A stretch of 64,000 bases of DNA from Actinoallomurus vinaceus (GTDB taxonomy: Bacteria > Actinomycetota > Actinomycetes > Streptosporangiales > Streptosporangiaceae): contig NZ_BAABHK010000023.1 in NCBI RefSeq assembly GCF_039542055.1, positions 58,823 to 122,822 on the forward strand, in the 5' to 3' direction. The position numbers and the translations under genes were made by a program. Under the pieces are notes generated by a model, which was not told the origin of the DNA, did not search any database, and worked only from the letters and a program-made list of their open reading frames with translations. This document shows, piece after piece, positions 9,443 through 16,709 of the stretch (position 1 is the first letter of the stretch; each line of letters opens with the position of its first letter).

Positions 9443-11338
9443 ATGACGCAGGACCTGGGACGGCGGACCTTCCTGACGGCGACCGGTGCGGTGGCCACCA
9501 TGGCCGCGATCGGCACGCCGGCGTACGCGACGGAGGGCGCCCGTGACGCGGCCACCGCCGACGAGTACGTGGACGTGCAGCTCCTCAACATCACCGACCT
9601 GCACGGCTACCTGCACGGGAGCAGCGTCATCACCGGCGCAGGCGGCGCCCGCTACACGGTCGGCGGCGTCGGCTACCTCGCCGCCCACCTGAACCGGCTC
9701 CGCGACGGGCACCGAAACTCGATCTTCTTCGGCCCCGGAGACATGTTCTCCGGGTGGGAGTTCGACGCCGAGAGCGTCGCCGACGAGTCGACCGTCGAGG
9801 CGCTCAACCGCATGGACTTCCGGTTCAGCTCCGCCGGCAACCACGAGTTCGACAAGTCGCCGGCGTTCCTCACCGCGCACATGGAGCGCGGGATCCCGTT
9901 CCCCGAGATCGGGTGGGACGACGAGTTCGTCGACTCGACCGGCCGCCGGTTCCGGGGCGCGAATTTCCGGTACTACAGCGCCAACGTCGTGTGGTCGGCG
10001 ACCGGCCGGACGGTCGTCCCGCCGTACAACATCGAGTGGGTGGACGCCGGGCACGGGCGTCGCATCCCGATCGGGTTCATCCACCTCACGGCGTTCGGCA
10101 CGGAGACCATGCCGGCGTCCTTCCAGCCCGCGCTCAAGACCCTCGACGAGGTCGAGACGGTCAACCGGTACGCCGCCCTGCTGAAGGCGCGCGGCATCAA
10201 CGCGATCATCCTGAGCATGCACGACGGCGCCGTCGCGGGCAGCGACTTCAACAGCGGCAGCAACCCGTCCGGCCCCGCGTACGACCTGGCCCGGCAGGTG
10301 TCCCCGGACGTCGACGCGATCGTCACCGGGCACTGGCACTGCCGGTTCAACATGATGGTCCCCGACCCGAACGGCGTCCCGCGCCCCTTCGTCGAGGCCG
10401 GCTACAACGGCCAGCTGATCAACGAGATCAACCTGCGGCTCGACCGCCGTACGGGCAAGGTCATCCGCGAGCTCACCGTCTCCACCAACCACGCCAACAC
10501 CCAGGACGTGGCACCGGACCCGGAGCTGCAGGAGGTCGCCGACTACTGGCTCGACTTCGCCACCAAGCGCGGCCAGACCTCGATCGGGCGGGTCACCGCG
10601 TCGTTCACGCGCACCCGGAACACCGCCGGCGAGAGCACGATGGGCGACCTCGCCGCCGACTGGGCGTACTGGGCTGCACGGCAGCCGATCGACCCGATCA
10701 ACGACGGCAACGCCCACCGGAACGTGCCCGCCGACCTCGCGCTCATCGCCATCGCGCCCCGCGTCGGCCAGGGCGTCGTCGGCGGTGACCTGGTCTCGGC
10801 CGCGTCGGACGGGTCGGTCACCCTCGCGCAGGCGTTCAAGGCCGTGGGGTACGGCGACCCGGTCGTCACCGCGACCGTCTCCGGGCAGCAGATCCACGAC
10901 GCCCTGGAGCAGCAGTGGACCACGGCCGCCGACGGCAAGGTCGTGTACGCGCCGTTCGCGGTGTCGAACAACGTCCGCTACACGTACGACGCGAGCAAGC
11001 CGGTCGGCGACCGCGTCGACCCCGCCGACGTGCTGATCGGCGGGAAGCCGCTGGACGTCAAGCGGAACTACCGGCTCGCGACGATGGCCTACACGTTCGT
11101 CCAGGGCGACGGGTACGCCGCGCTGGCCCAGTACGACCGGCCGTACCGCAGCATCCGCGACTTCGAGAGCTTCGTGAAGTTCGTCCGCAGCCGGAAGGTG
11201 CTGACCCCGGCCGCGCTCGACCGCGTCACCGCCAAGAACGCCGGCTTCGCCGCCCGCGCCGTCGAGGTCCCGCCCCCGTCCGACGAGCCCCGGACCGGCA
11301 ACAACCTCACCTACGGCGACTTCCGGATTCCCTGCTGA
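9443..11338 (+). CDS. Tat-exported 5'-nucleotidase-family metallophosphoesterase
   Basis: A secreted two-domain phosphoesterase of the UshA/5'-nucleotidase family, about 631 residues, expected to hydrolyse extracellular nucleotides or related phosphoesters. The Tat signal has RRTFLTATG and ends near TPAYA. The calcineurin-like metal site is spelled by NITDLHGYLH, GPGDMFSGW, SAGNHEFD, LSMHDGAV and VTGHWHCRF. The C-terminal 5_nucleotid_C domain (about residues 380-590) has SFTRTRNTAGESTMGDLAAD and the substrate-stacking region around YRLATMAYTFVQGDGY. The ATG at 9443 follows GGGAG at seven bases; an ATG at 9425 is in frame. The gene faces a long convergent glycosidase gene. Confidence 0.9.
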   Translation: MTQDLGRRTFLTATGAVATMAAIGTPAYATEGARDAATADEYVDVQLLNITDLHGYLHGSSVITGAGGARYTVGGVGYLAAHLNRLRDGHRNSIFFGPGDMFSGWEFDAESVADESTVEALNRMDFRFSSAGNHEFDKSPAFLTAHMERGIPFPEIGWDDEFVDSTGRRFRGANFRYYSANVVWSATGRTVVPPYNIEWVDAGHGRRIPIGFIHLTAFGTETMPASFQPALKTLDEVETVNRYAALLKARGINAIILSMHDGAVAGSDFNSGSNPSGPAYDLARQVSPDVDAIVTGHWHCRFNMMVPDPNGVPRPFVEAGYNGQLINEINLRLDRRTGKVIRELTVSTNHANTQDVAPDPELQEVADYWLDFATKRGQTSIGRVTASFTRTRNTAGESTMGDLAADWAYWAARQPIDPINDGNAHRNVPADLALIAIAPRVGQGVVGGDLVSAASDGSVTLAQAFKAVGYGDPVVTATVSGQQIHDALEQQWTTAADGKVVYAPFAVSNNVRYTYDASKPVGDRVDPADVLIGGKPLDVKRNYRLATMAYTFVQGDGYAALAQYDRPYRSIRDFESFVKFVRSRKVLTPAALDRVTAKNAGFAARAVEVPPPSDEPRTGNNLTYGDFRIPC

Positions 11339-11340
11339 AC

Positions 11341-11377
11341 AGATGACCGGGTCCGCATTAGATGGACCCGGTCATCT
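11341..11377. terminator. Bidirectional hairpin terminator
   Basis: AGATGACCGGGTCC (11341-11354) and GGACCCGGTCATCT (11364-11377) form a perfect 14-bp stem with a nine-base loop. It lies between the stop codons of the phosphoesterase (plus strand) and the large glycosidase (minus strand), so it can serve both. Confidence 0.85.
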
Positions 11378-11392
11378 GCCTAAGTCATCGGC

Positions 11393-14300
11393 TCATCGCA
11401 CCTCCCGCGCGTACTGCGCGACGGTGATCCGGTCGATCAGTGGCGCGTAGCGGGAACGGAGCAGTACGCCGGGGAAGGTGTCCGAGGCGTAGGTGGTGCC
11501 GTCGAAGTTCGGCAGCTCCTCGGAGCGGAAGGCGATCGTGTTCTGCCCCTTCTTCAACTGAACCGGGACGGTCAGCTCCCAGAAGTTGTTCTGGTGGAAG
11601 CTGTGCGGGAAGCCGACCCGCTGCGCGGCACCACCGTTGACGCTGATGTCGGCGTGGCGGGCGAGCGGGTCCGGGTTGTAGTGGGTGGCCTCGGACTGCT
11701 CGGGGTTGGAGTAGCGGATGCGCAGCGCGTACAGGCCGCTCCGGTCGGCGTCGACGGTGAACGTCGCGGTGTTGCCGTTGCCCGGATCGCCGCCGACACC
11801 GGTGATCGCCTTGCCGCCGGTGGCCAGGGAGAGCGGGGTCAGCGTGGCCGAGCCAGCGAGCCTGGCGTCCTGCGCCTCGTACGTACGCGCCGGGAGCGCG
11901 CCCGCCGTGGGCGTGACCGTGAGGCGGTCGACGAGGGTGGCGGACGAACCTCCGGTCAGTGTCACCTTGTTGACGCCGCCGGAGAGGGAGACCGCCACGC
12001 TGCTCCTGCCCCTGGCCGGGCGCAGGACGTCGTGCCCGTTGACGGAAAGCCGGGCGCTCCCGCCGCCCAGGGTGTCGACCGTGAGGGTGGCCTCGCGGTC
12101 GGCGGGCGAGTAGACCCAGAACGTGGCGGTCCCGTTCTTCGGGAGCCGGGCCGCGCCCGAGCCGGTGGCGGGGGTCCCGGCGTGCTTCGGCAGGTCGTAC
12201 ACGGGCCGCGCCCCGCCGGCCAGCCAGGCCAGTTCGCCCTCGTACACCTGGGTGCTCGCCGAAGCCTCGGGGAGGGTGAGAGTGAGGCGGTCGACGATGG
12301 CGTCGCCCTTGGTGGCGCGCTTGCCGTCGGCGCTCTTCGCGGCGAGTGTCAGGGTGTGCTTGCCCTTGGTGAGCTTGACCCTGGTGTCCGTGTGGTCCCA
12401 GACCACCCACTTGTAGCCCAGGGGCAGGTACAGCTCCTGCTCGCCGTCCGCCTTGCCGTCCACCCGGAGGAAGACGTTGGTGGGGCCCTGCTCCTTCACC
12501 TTGTCGAAGGTGTTGAGGGAGTTGGCGAAGACGCTCAGGTCGTACGTGCCGTCCTCAGGCACGTCCACGGTGAAGTCGAGCGTGACGTCCGAGCCGGTGC
12601 GCAGGCCGCCCACGTCGTAGCCGCCGGAGGTGTAGAACTTCGACACGTCACGCGTCGAGCCCTCCGGGCCGTTCTTCGAGTAGCCGGACCCGGTGTGGGC
12701 GGCGTCCTCCGCCTCGTACGAACCCTGCCAGCGCACGGGCGGGGCCTGCGCGCCCGCCGCCTTCCCGGCCGGGCTGAGGACGACCTCGTAGGCCGAGGAC
12801 TCCTTCAGCTTCGGCAGCCCGCCGTCGCCGAAGTCGACGGCGACCGTGCCGTCGTCACCGACCGTCAGGTTCTTCTCGGTGAGCAGCTGCGGGCCTGAGG
12901 AGTCGCCCACCTGCCCGCTCCACCCGATCTCCCGCACCCAGGCGTGCACGCGATCCCCGAAGAGTTTCTTCGGGACGTTGCCGAAGGTGATGTGGCCGTT
13001 GCCGGTCGAACCGCCGAAGATCAGCCGCGCCTGCCGCTTCTTCTCGTCGAGCGTGGCGACGCCCTGCATGGTGTAGTTCTCGCCGGGGAACGGCGGGGTC
13101 ACCGTCACCGTGTGCCCGCTCATCGAGGCGTACGAGTGCAGCAGCCACCACTGGCCGTTGCCGCGGTTGGACTGCACCGCGGAGTCGGAAAGGTTGCCGT
13201 CGATGTTCCAGTACGCGATGTCGGCGTCCACCTTGGACTCCTCGATCGCGGACACCCACTGAATCATCTGCCCGGGAACGGAGGTGTGGTAGTTGAAGGC
13301 GTACTCGTCGACGTTGATCGGAAGCCGAGTGCCCTCCTTGGAAGTGCCCTTGAACAGCTCCTTCTCCCACGTCCGGTACTTGGCGACGTTCTGACGCACC
13401 GCCTCGGGGTGGCTCAGCTCGTGCCAGGTGATGACGTCCGGGAGGGTGCCGGCGGCCAGGGCGTGGGTGAGGAAGCCCTTCACCTGGTCGTAGAGGATGC
13501 TCGTGTTGGGGCCGGCGATGCGGGCGCTCGGCATCTTGCCCTTGATGAGCTTGTAGACGTCGTCCCAGGCGGCGAAGTAGTCGTGCGGGTCGTTGAGCCA
13601 GCTGACCTTGTTGTAGCTCCACTCGCCGGTGCCGAACATGTTGCCCTCGGGCTCGTTGAACGGCACGAAGACGATGTTGTCCCGGTACTTCGCGGGCAGT
13701 TGCAGGACCTGGTCGACCTGCTTGGCGATCTTCTCCTTGTAGAGCTTGAGCTTCTCCTCGGGCGTGTCGCCCGGCCACTCGTACGGGAAGCCGCGATGGA
13801 TGTCCGTCATGTAGATGTACACGTCACCGTTGGTCGAGTCGGCCAGCGGCTTCACCACGTCCAGCGCGTCGGCACCGGGGTGCTGCGGGCCGTCCTGCGC
13901 CTTCGTGGAGACCGTGCGCAGGCCCATGCCCTCGAGGAGGTTGTTGGTGGGGACGTCCGGTCCGTACACCCCGTAGAGGGTGCCGGAGGCGCCGCCGTGG
14001 AACGCGCCGGTGTCCGAGCCGAGGTCGACGGTGAGCTGCCCCTCGCGGACCACGGTGACGGTCGCCGTCACCGCGCGCCCGGCCGCCGTTCCCGCCACCG
14101 TGAACGTCCCTGGCTGGGCGTACTTCGCGGGCGGTACGGCGTCCCAGGCGATCGGCGTGTCGCGGTCGTAGCCGTCGGAGAAGGACGAGCGGACGGCGGC
14201 GGGGAGGGACGGGGCGGTCCCGGTCGTGGTACGGGCCTCGAAGGAGGTCTTGGAGAGCTGCTGAAGAGTGGGCACGGTCCCTCCGACCGTCCCGGCCACC

Positions 14301-15058
14301 TGCTCCGGGCTGAGCGCCGAGTGCCACACGGTGAAGTCGTCGATCGCGCCCTTGAGCAGCGGATCGGGGTAGAGGGACTTGCCGATGTAACCGGCGGCCG
14401 TCGCCGAAGCGTCCAGCAGGTCCTTGGCCTTGACAGTGGTCTCGGCGGAGGAGACCGCCACGCCGTCGAGGTAGGTGGTGACCCGGTGAGCGGAGCTGTC
14501 GAGGGTGACGGTGACGGTCCGCCACTCGTTCGCGGGCAGCATCGCGTAGCCGTTGACCTGCGCCTCCGCGCCCCCTCCGCCGATGGTCACGGCGGTGCGC
14601 AGCGTCCCGTCCCCGCTGTACGGGGTGGTGAAGAGGTACTTGGTGGTGTTGGTGCCCAGGTCGAAGAGCCGCTGCCAGGACGACTTGTCACCGCTCCACT
14701 TCACGCGGGCTGAGACCGTCAGGTCGGCTGCGTCGCCGAGCACTTCACGGGGCAGGCGGACGTACGCGCCATCGGAAGTGGACGCGCCACCGGGCAGGGC
14801 GAGCGCCTTGCCTCCGTCCCTGCCCGCGACGGATTGGGCGGTGGAGCCGTTCACCAGGTCGGCCGTCAGGCCGTTGCCCGAACTGTCGGTGATCTTGCCG
14901 GAGCCGAGGTCGTCCTGGTCGAAGGTGTAATGGGCGGCGGGCTGCAGCGTGTCGGCCGCCTGCGCGGAGGCGATGGGGGCGGTCAGCAGGCCCGCGCCTA
15001 GGGCCAGCGCCACGGCGGCCGGGGCTCTGCGCCGCGCGGTTCTGTACGCGGATGGCAT
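11393..15058 (-). CDS. Large secreted glycoside hydrolase with LamG and CBM-like modules
   Basis: A 1,221-residue multimodular exported polysaccharide-degrading protein. The order is as follows. A Sec signal ends near residue 34 (ASAQA). A LamG/concanavalin-like jelly roll covers about 40-265 (YTFDQDD to ALSPEQVAG). An Ig-like bacterial domain covers about 275-345. A clan GH-A TIM-barrel (GH39/GH5-like) covers about 350-660, with the acid/base Glu in FVPFNEPEGN and a likely nucleophile Glu in INVDEYAF. A beta-sandwich follows, then three galactose-binding-like CBM6/35 modules, two of them opening with YEAED or YEAQD. The substrate is not evident; the fold group includes xylosidases, galactosidases and arabinosidases. 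Its start follows AAAGGACG, and a perfect palindromic operator lies just upstream, so it is probably repressed by a LacI-family regulator encoded elsewhere. Confidence 0.82.
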   Translation of the reverse strand: MPSAYRTARRRAPAAVALALGAGLLTAPIASAQAADTLQPAAHYTFDQDDLGSGKITDSSGNGLTADLVNGSTAQSVAGRDGGKALALPGGASTSDGAYVRLPREVLGDAADLTVSARVKWSGDKSSWQRLFDLGTNTTKYLFTTPYSGDGTLRTAVTIGGGGAEAQVNGYAMLPANEWRTVTVTLDSSAHRVTTYLDGVAVSSAETTVKAKDLLDASATAAGYIGKSLYPDPLLKGAIDDFTVWHSALSPEQVAGTVGGTVPTLQQLSKTSFEARTTTGTAPSLPAAVRSSFSDGYDRDTPIAWDAVPPAKYAQPGTFTVAGTAAGRAVTATVTVVREGQLTVDLGSDTGAFHGGASGTLYGVYGPDVPTNNLLEGMGLRTVSTKAQDGPQHPGADALDVVKPLADSTNGDVYIYMTDIHRGFPYEWPGDTPEEKLKLYKEKIAKQVDQVLQLPAKYRDNIVFVPFNEPEGNMFGTGEWSYNKVSWLNDPHDYFAAWDDVYKLIKGKMPSARIAGPNTSILYDQVKGFLTHALAAGTLPDVITWHELSHPEAVRQNVAKYRTWEKELFKGTSKEGTRLPINVDEYAFNYHTSVPGQMIQWVSAIEESKVDADIAYWNIDGNLSDSAVQSNRGNGQWWLLHSYASMSGHTVTVTPPFPGENYTMQGVATLDEKKRQARLIFGGSTGNGHITFGNVPKKLFGDRVHAWVREIGWSGQVGDSSGPQLLTEKNLTVGDDGTVAVDFGDGGLPKLKESSAYEVVLSPAGKAAGAQAPPVRWQGSYEAEDAAHTGSGYSKNGPEGSTRDVSKFYTSGGYDVGGLRTGSDVTLDFTVDVPEDGTYDLSVFANSLNTFDKVKEQGPTNVFLRVDGKADGEQELYLPLGYKWVVWDHTDTRVKLTKGKHTLTLAAKSADGKRATKGDAIVDRLTLTLPEASASTQVYEGELAWLAGGARPVYDLPKHAGTPATGSGAARLPKNGTATFWVYSPADREATLTVDTLGGGSARLSVNGHDVLRPARGRSSVAVSLSGGVNKVTLTGGSSATLVDRLTVTPTAGALPARTYEAQDARLAGSATLTPLSLATGGKAITGVGGDPGNGNTATFTVDADRSGLYALRIRYSNPEQSEATHYNPDPLARHADISVNGGAAQRVGFPHSFHQNNFWELTVPVQLKKGQNTIAFRSEELPNFDGTTYASDTFPGVLLRSRYAPLIDRITVAQYAREVR

Positions 15059-15078
15059 GGATGGCGTCCTTTCAGGTC

Positions 15079-15100
15079 GTTGTCGAACCGGTTCGACAAC
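15079..15100. promoter_or_regulatory. Perfect 22-bp palindrome, LacI-type operator
   Basis: The core TTGTCGAACCGGTTCGACAA is flanked by one further matching pair, giving 22 bp with no mismatch and no spacer. It is centred about 30 bases upstream of the start codon of the large glycosidase. The central CG-containing even palindrome is the usual form of LacI/GalR-family operators that control sugar hydrolases in actinomycetes. No LacI-family gene is in the window. Confidence 0.7.
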
Positions 15101-15569
15101 AAGCTGCGACGACCCTTACCGGTTGGCGGGGGCCGACCGGATGGTCAGGCGTTACAGGTGGTCAGGAGGCGTTACGGGGGTCAGGCTGTCGGGGAACACG
15201 GCGCGCGACTGCGCCGGCTCTTCGGCGGTGACGGGTGGTACGGCGGGACCGTGCGGGCTGGCGGGAGTCGGACGGGTCGTGTCTGAAACGGCCGACGAGC
15301 GTGGACAGAAGCCTCCGTCGGCGCCTACGACGCTGTACGCGGCACGGTTCGGCTCGGTTTTCCGGCTGCGGGAGGCTGGGCGTCCTCCTTTCAACTCGAC
15401 CCGAATGTTCGACATCTCGAACACAGTTCGCAGTGTGGGCCCAGACCGTAGGCGCAGGCGGGCGTGATGGTCAAGACCTTGCGCCGGCCCGTGGAGAGGT
15501 GCCGGCCAGGTTGACCGGTCGCGGATGGAACCCTTTTCGAGACCGTTACTGCCGCCTACCTTCGACTCG
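15101..15569. other. Intergenic stretch with a second operator-like repeat
   Basis: No convincing gene is seen. Read on the minus strand it contains AAAGGAGGACGCCC (15380-15393), which resembles the ribosome-binding site of the neighbouring glycosidase (AAAGGACGCC), and just upstream an inverted repeat TGTTCGA(15406-15412)-CATC-TCGAACA(15417-15423) resembling the operator at 15079. No start codon follows the second Shine-Dalgarno. The stretch may be the decayed front end of a second sugar-regulated gene. Confidence 0.45.
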
Positions 15570-15640
15570 CTCCGGCGGCTGGATTCGAACCAGCATGGCG
15601 CGGTTAACAGCCGCGCATCCTGCCATTGGATGACACCGGA
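15570..15640 (-). tRNA. tRNA-Asn (GTT)
   Basis: Cloverleaf on the minus strand: acceptor TCCGGTG pairs with CGCCGGA with one G-U pair. The anticodon arm is CGCGG-ctGTTaa-CCGCG. The T-arm is built on GCTGG-TTCGAAT-CCAGC. The discriminator is G, as expected for Asn. CCA is not encoded. It is the last gene of the seven-tRNA array. Confidence 0.9.
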
Positions 15641-15644
15641 ATGG

Positions 15645-15720
15645 TGGCGCAGGTGGGATTTGAACCCACGATCTCTAGCTTATGAGACTAGCGGGGACGG
15701 CCGAACTCCCCTACTGCGCT
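15645..15720 (-). tRNA. tRNA-Met (CAT), elongator-like
   Basis: The anticodon arm is CTAGT-CTCATAA-GCTAG, without the three consecutive GC pairs of initiator tRNAs, so an elongator is more likely. The T-arm is GTGGG-TTCAAAT-CCCAC, and the acceptor AGCGCAG/CTGCGCC has a mismatched first pair (A1-C72). It is the only member of the array followed by an encoded CCA. The mismatch at position 1-72 is unusual for an elongator and worth noting. Confidence 0.82.
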
Positions 15721-15725
15721 CCGCG

Positions 15726-15797
15726 CGACCCCTGCGGGACTCGAACCCGCTTCCTGGAATTGAAAGTCCCAGAACCTAACCCATGGTCGAAGGGGCC
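15726..15797 (-). tRNA. tRNA-Glu (TTC)
   Basis: Acceptor GGCCCCT/AGGGGTC, anticodon loop CTTTCAA within a TGGGA/TTCCA stem that includes a G-U pair, T-arm GCGGG-TTCGAGT-CCCGC, discriminator G. CCA is not encoded. The gene lies five bases from the tRNA-Met gene. Confidence 0.87.
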
Positions 15798-15805
15798 ATG
15801 CTTCG

Positions 15806-15877
15806 TAGCCCGTGCCGGAATCGAACCGGCGCCGCCCGGTCGAGAGCCGGGAGTCCCCACCACTGGACCAACGGGCC
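15806..15877 (-). tRNA. tRNA-Glu (CTC)
   Basis: Acceptor GGCCCGT/ACGGGCT, anticodon arm CCCGG-CTCTCGA-CCGGG, T-arm GCCGG-TTCGATT-CCGGC, discriminator A. CCA is not encoded. It is a second Glu isoacceptor eight bases from the first, and the two differ widely in sequence, so they are not a recent tandem duplication. Confidence 0.88.
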
Positions 15878-15883
15878 TTGCCG

Positions 15884-15975
15884 CGGAGAAGAAGAGGATC
15901 GAACTCTTACGAGGCCGAATGGCCTCACTCGGTTTTCGAGACCGGTGCCGTCGCCTGCCGTCGGCTGGCTTCTCC
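15884..15975 (-). tRNA. tRNA-Ser (CGA)
   Basis: A class II tRNA of about 92 bases. The acceptor GGAGAAG/CTTCTCC is perfect, and the anticodon loop CTCGAAA sits in a four-pair stem with a mismatched outer pair. The long variable arm is built on GTGAGGCC and GGCCTCGT, the T-arm on AAGAG-TTCGATC-CTCTT, and the discriminator is G. CCA is not encoded. The weak anticodon stem is a departure from a normal tRNA-Ser. Confidence 0.87.
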
Positions 15976-15980
15976 ATACG

Positions 15981-16053
15981 TGCCGCCCCAGGGATTCGAA
16001 CCCTGAACCTTCCGGTCCTGAACCGGACGCCTCTGCCGTTGGGCCAGAGCGGC
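15981..16053 (-). tRNA. Atypical tRNA with anticodon CAG (Leu codon) and short variable loop
   Basis: The acceptor GCCGCTC/GGGCGGC has one T-G pair. The anticodon arm is TCCGG-TTCAGGA-CCGGA and the T-arm CAGGG-TTCGAAT-CCCTG. The discriminator is A. The anticodon CAG reads CUG (Leu), but the variable region is only about five or six bases, whereas bacterial tRNA-Leu is class II with a long variable arm. It may be charged with Leu, with another amino acid, or be an inactive relic. Confidence 0.8.
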
Positions 16054-16104
16054 GTGGAACATGAAATTGTCAAGGAGCGTCCCGTCGACGCGACGGTAGT
16101 CCCG

Positions 16105-16176
16105 CATGGGCGGCAGGAGTCGAACCTGCTTTTCACCGCCTTTGGAGGACGGTCGCCTATCCGTTGGCTCACCCAC
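16105..16176 (-). tRNA. tRNA-Trp-like (CCA anticodon)
   Basis: Acceptor GTGGGTG/CGCCCAT with wobble pairs, anticodon loop CTCCAAA in a CCGTC/GGCGG stem, T-arm GCAGG-TTCGACT-CCTGC, discriminator G as expected for Trp. The D-arm stem is only two or three pairs. It is the first gene of the array in the direction of transcription, and its 5' end abuts the T-tract of an intrinsic terminator. Confidence 0.8.
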
Positions 16177-16211
16177 AAGAAAAGGCCGCCGGGATATCCT
16201 CCGGGCGGCCT
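16177..16211 (-). terminator. Intrinsic terminator or attenuator at the head of the tRNA array
   Basis: Read on the minus strand, AGGCCGCC (from 16211) and GGCGGCCT (to 16183, via 16190) form a perfect eight-pair stem. It is followed directly by TTTTCTT, which ends one base before tRNA-Trp. True U-tracts are rare in this window, so this is likely a working terminator. It sits 22 bases after the stop codon of a short ORF, which is the arrangement of a leader-peptide attenuator. Confidence 0.75.
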
Positions 16212-16233
16212 CTGGACAGAGATTGTGGTCTCC

Positions 16234-16320
16234 CTATCCGGAGCGTTCCCCGAGGATGCCGCGCAGATTACCCGGCTCGGACCGCCATTCCCAGGAGGCG
16301 GTGAGCGTCGAGCGCATCAT
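16234..16320 (-). CDS. 28-codon leader-type ORF upstream of the tRNA array
   Basis: A very short gene with a good ribosome-binding site (CGAGGAAGG at 16330-16338, nine bases from the ATG at 16320). Another in-frame ATG at 16329 overlaps the Shine-Dalgarno spacing and is less likely. The peptide begins with two Met, contains a Trp-Glu-Trp motif near residues 11-13 and several Arg, and ends 22 bases before the terminator stem. A GGCGGTCC segment over the second Trp codon can pair (with one bulge) with the first arm of the terminator. It may be a regulatory leader peptide; I do not recognise the sequence. Confidence 0.5.
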   Translation of the reverse strand: MMRSTLTASWEWRSEPGNLRGILGERSG

Positions 16321-16329
16321 GATGGACAT

Positions 16330-16655
16330 CCTTCCTCGTTCCGTTCTGCTTCAATGATAAGAATTCCGGCTGCGGGCACAACATGTTTTCCGCTGCCCCG
16401 GAGCGGAGAGAGGCCGCCGCCACCGCCCTCGGCGCCCGGTCACGCGCCGCTGGGATATGGTCAAGGAAGCTTGCGGTTGCGCCTAGGGTTCCGTGCTGCC
16501 CCCGCCTCATCGACGACAACAAGGGGGCCGGTGGACTGGACCGAGCGGCGCCAGGGCCGATCTTCGGCCCCACACCTGATGGGATAAAAACCCCGAGGGC
16601 TTCCATTCCGCCTGCCCGCCAACCGGCTGGGCCGGACCCAGGGAGGCCCCATCCC
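16330..16655. other. Intergenic stretch between leader ORF and permease
   Basis: It contains the presumed promoter of the leader ORF and tRNA array on the minus strand (an AT-rich patch near 16345-16385) and the upstream region of the TauE/SafE operon on the plus strand. Open frames here are not supported by codon pattern or ribosome-binding sites. No repeat or known RNA is recognised. Confidence 0.4.
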
Positions 16656-16709
16656 ATGAATCGTGTCACCGTCATCCACGCGTCGACCTCCAGGGCGGTC
16701 TGGTCATGA
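16656..16709 (+). CDS. 17-codon ORF translationally coupled to the permease
   Basis: An ATG at 16656 follows GGGAGG at about eight bases. The frame runs 17 codons and ends in a TGA that overlaps the ATG of the permease (ATGA). The permease itself has no other ribosome-binding site, so the mini-ORF may serve to load ribosomes for it, or may be the remnant tail of a lost gene. The peptide is not recognised. Confidence 0.45.
   Translation: MNRVTVIHASTSRAVWS

Noticed and set aside
12944..14713. 589-codon plus-strand frame opposite the large glycosidase
   Set aside because: Antisense frame with His/Arg/Val/Gly bias typical of GC shadows; the minus strand carries clear enzyme and CBM motifs.
15152..15424. 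90-codon minus-strand frame in the operator gap
   Set aside because: It starts inside the inverted repeat, ignores the good Shine-Dalgarno and has no recognisable content.
15981..16053. tRNA considered as tRNA-Gln
   Set aside because: The anticodon in the seven-base loop reads CAG, not CTG or TTG, with both stem boundaries fixed by perfect pairing.
15682..16587. 301-codon plus-strand frame across the tRNA array
   Set aside because: It reads through five tRNA genes on the other strand and the terminator; its apparent repeats of Asn/Arg/Pro are tRNA T-arm shadows.
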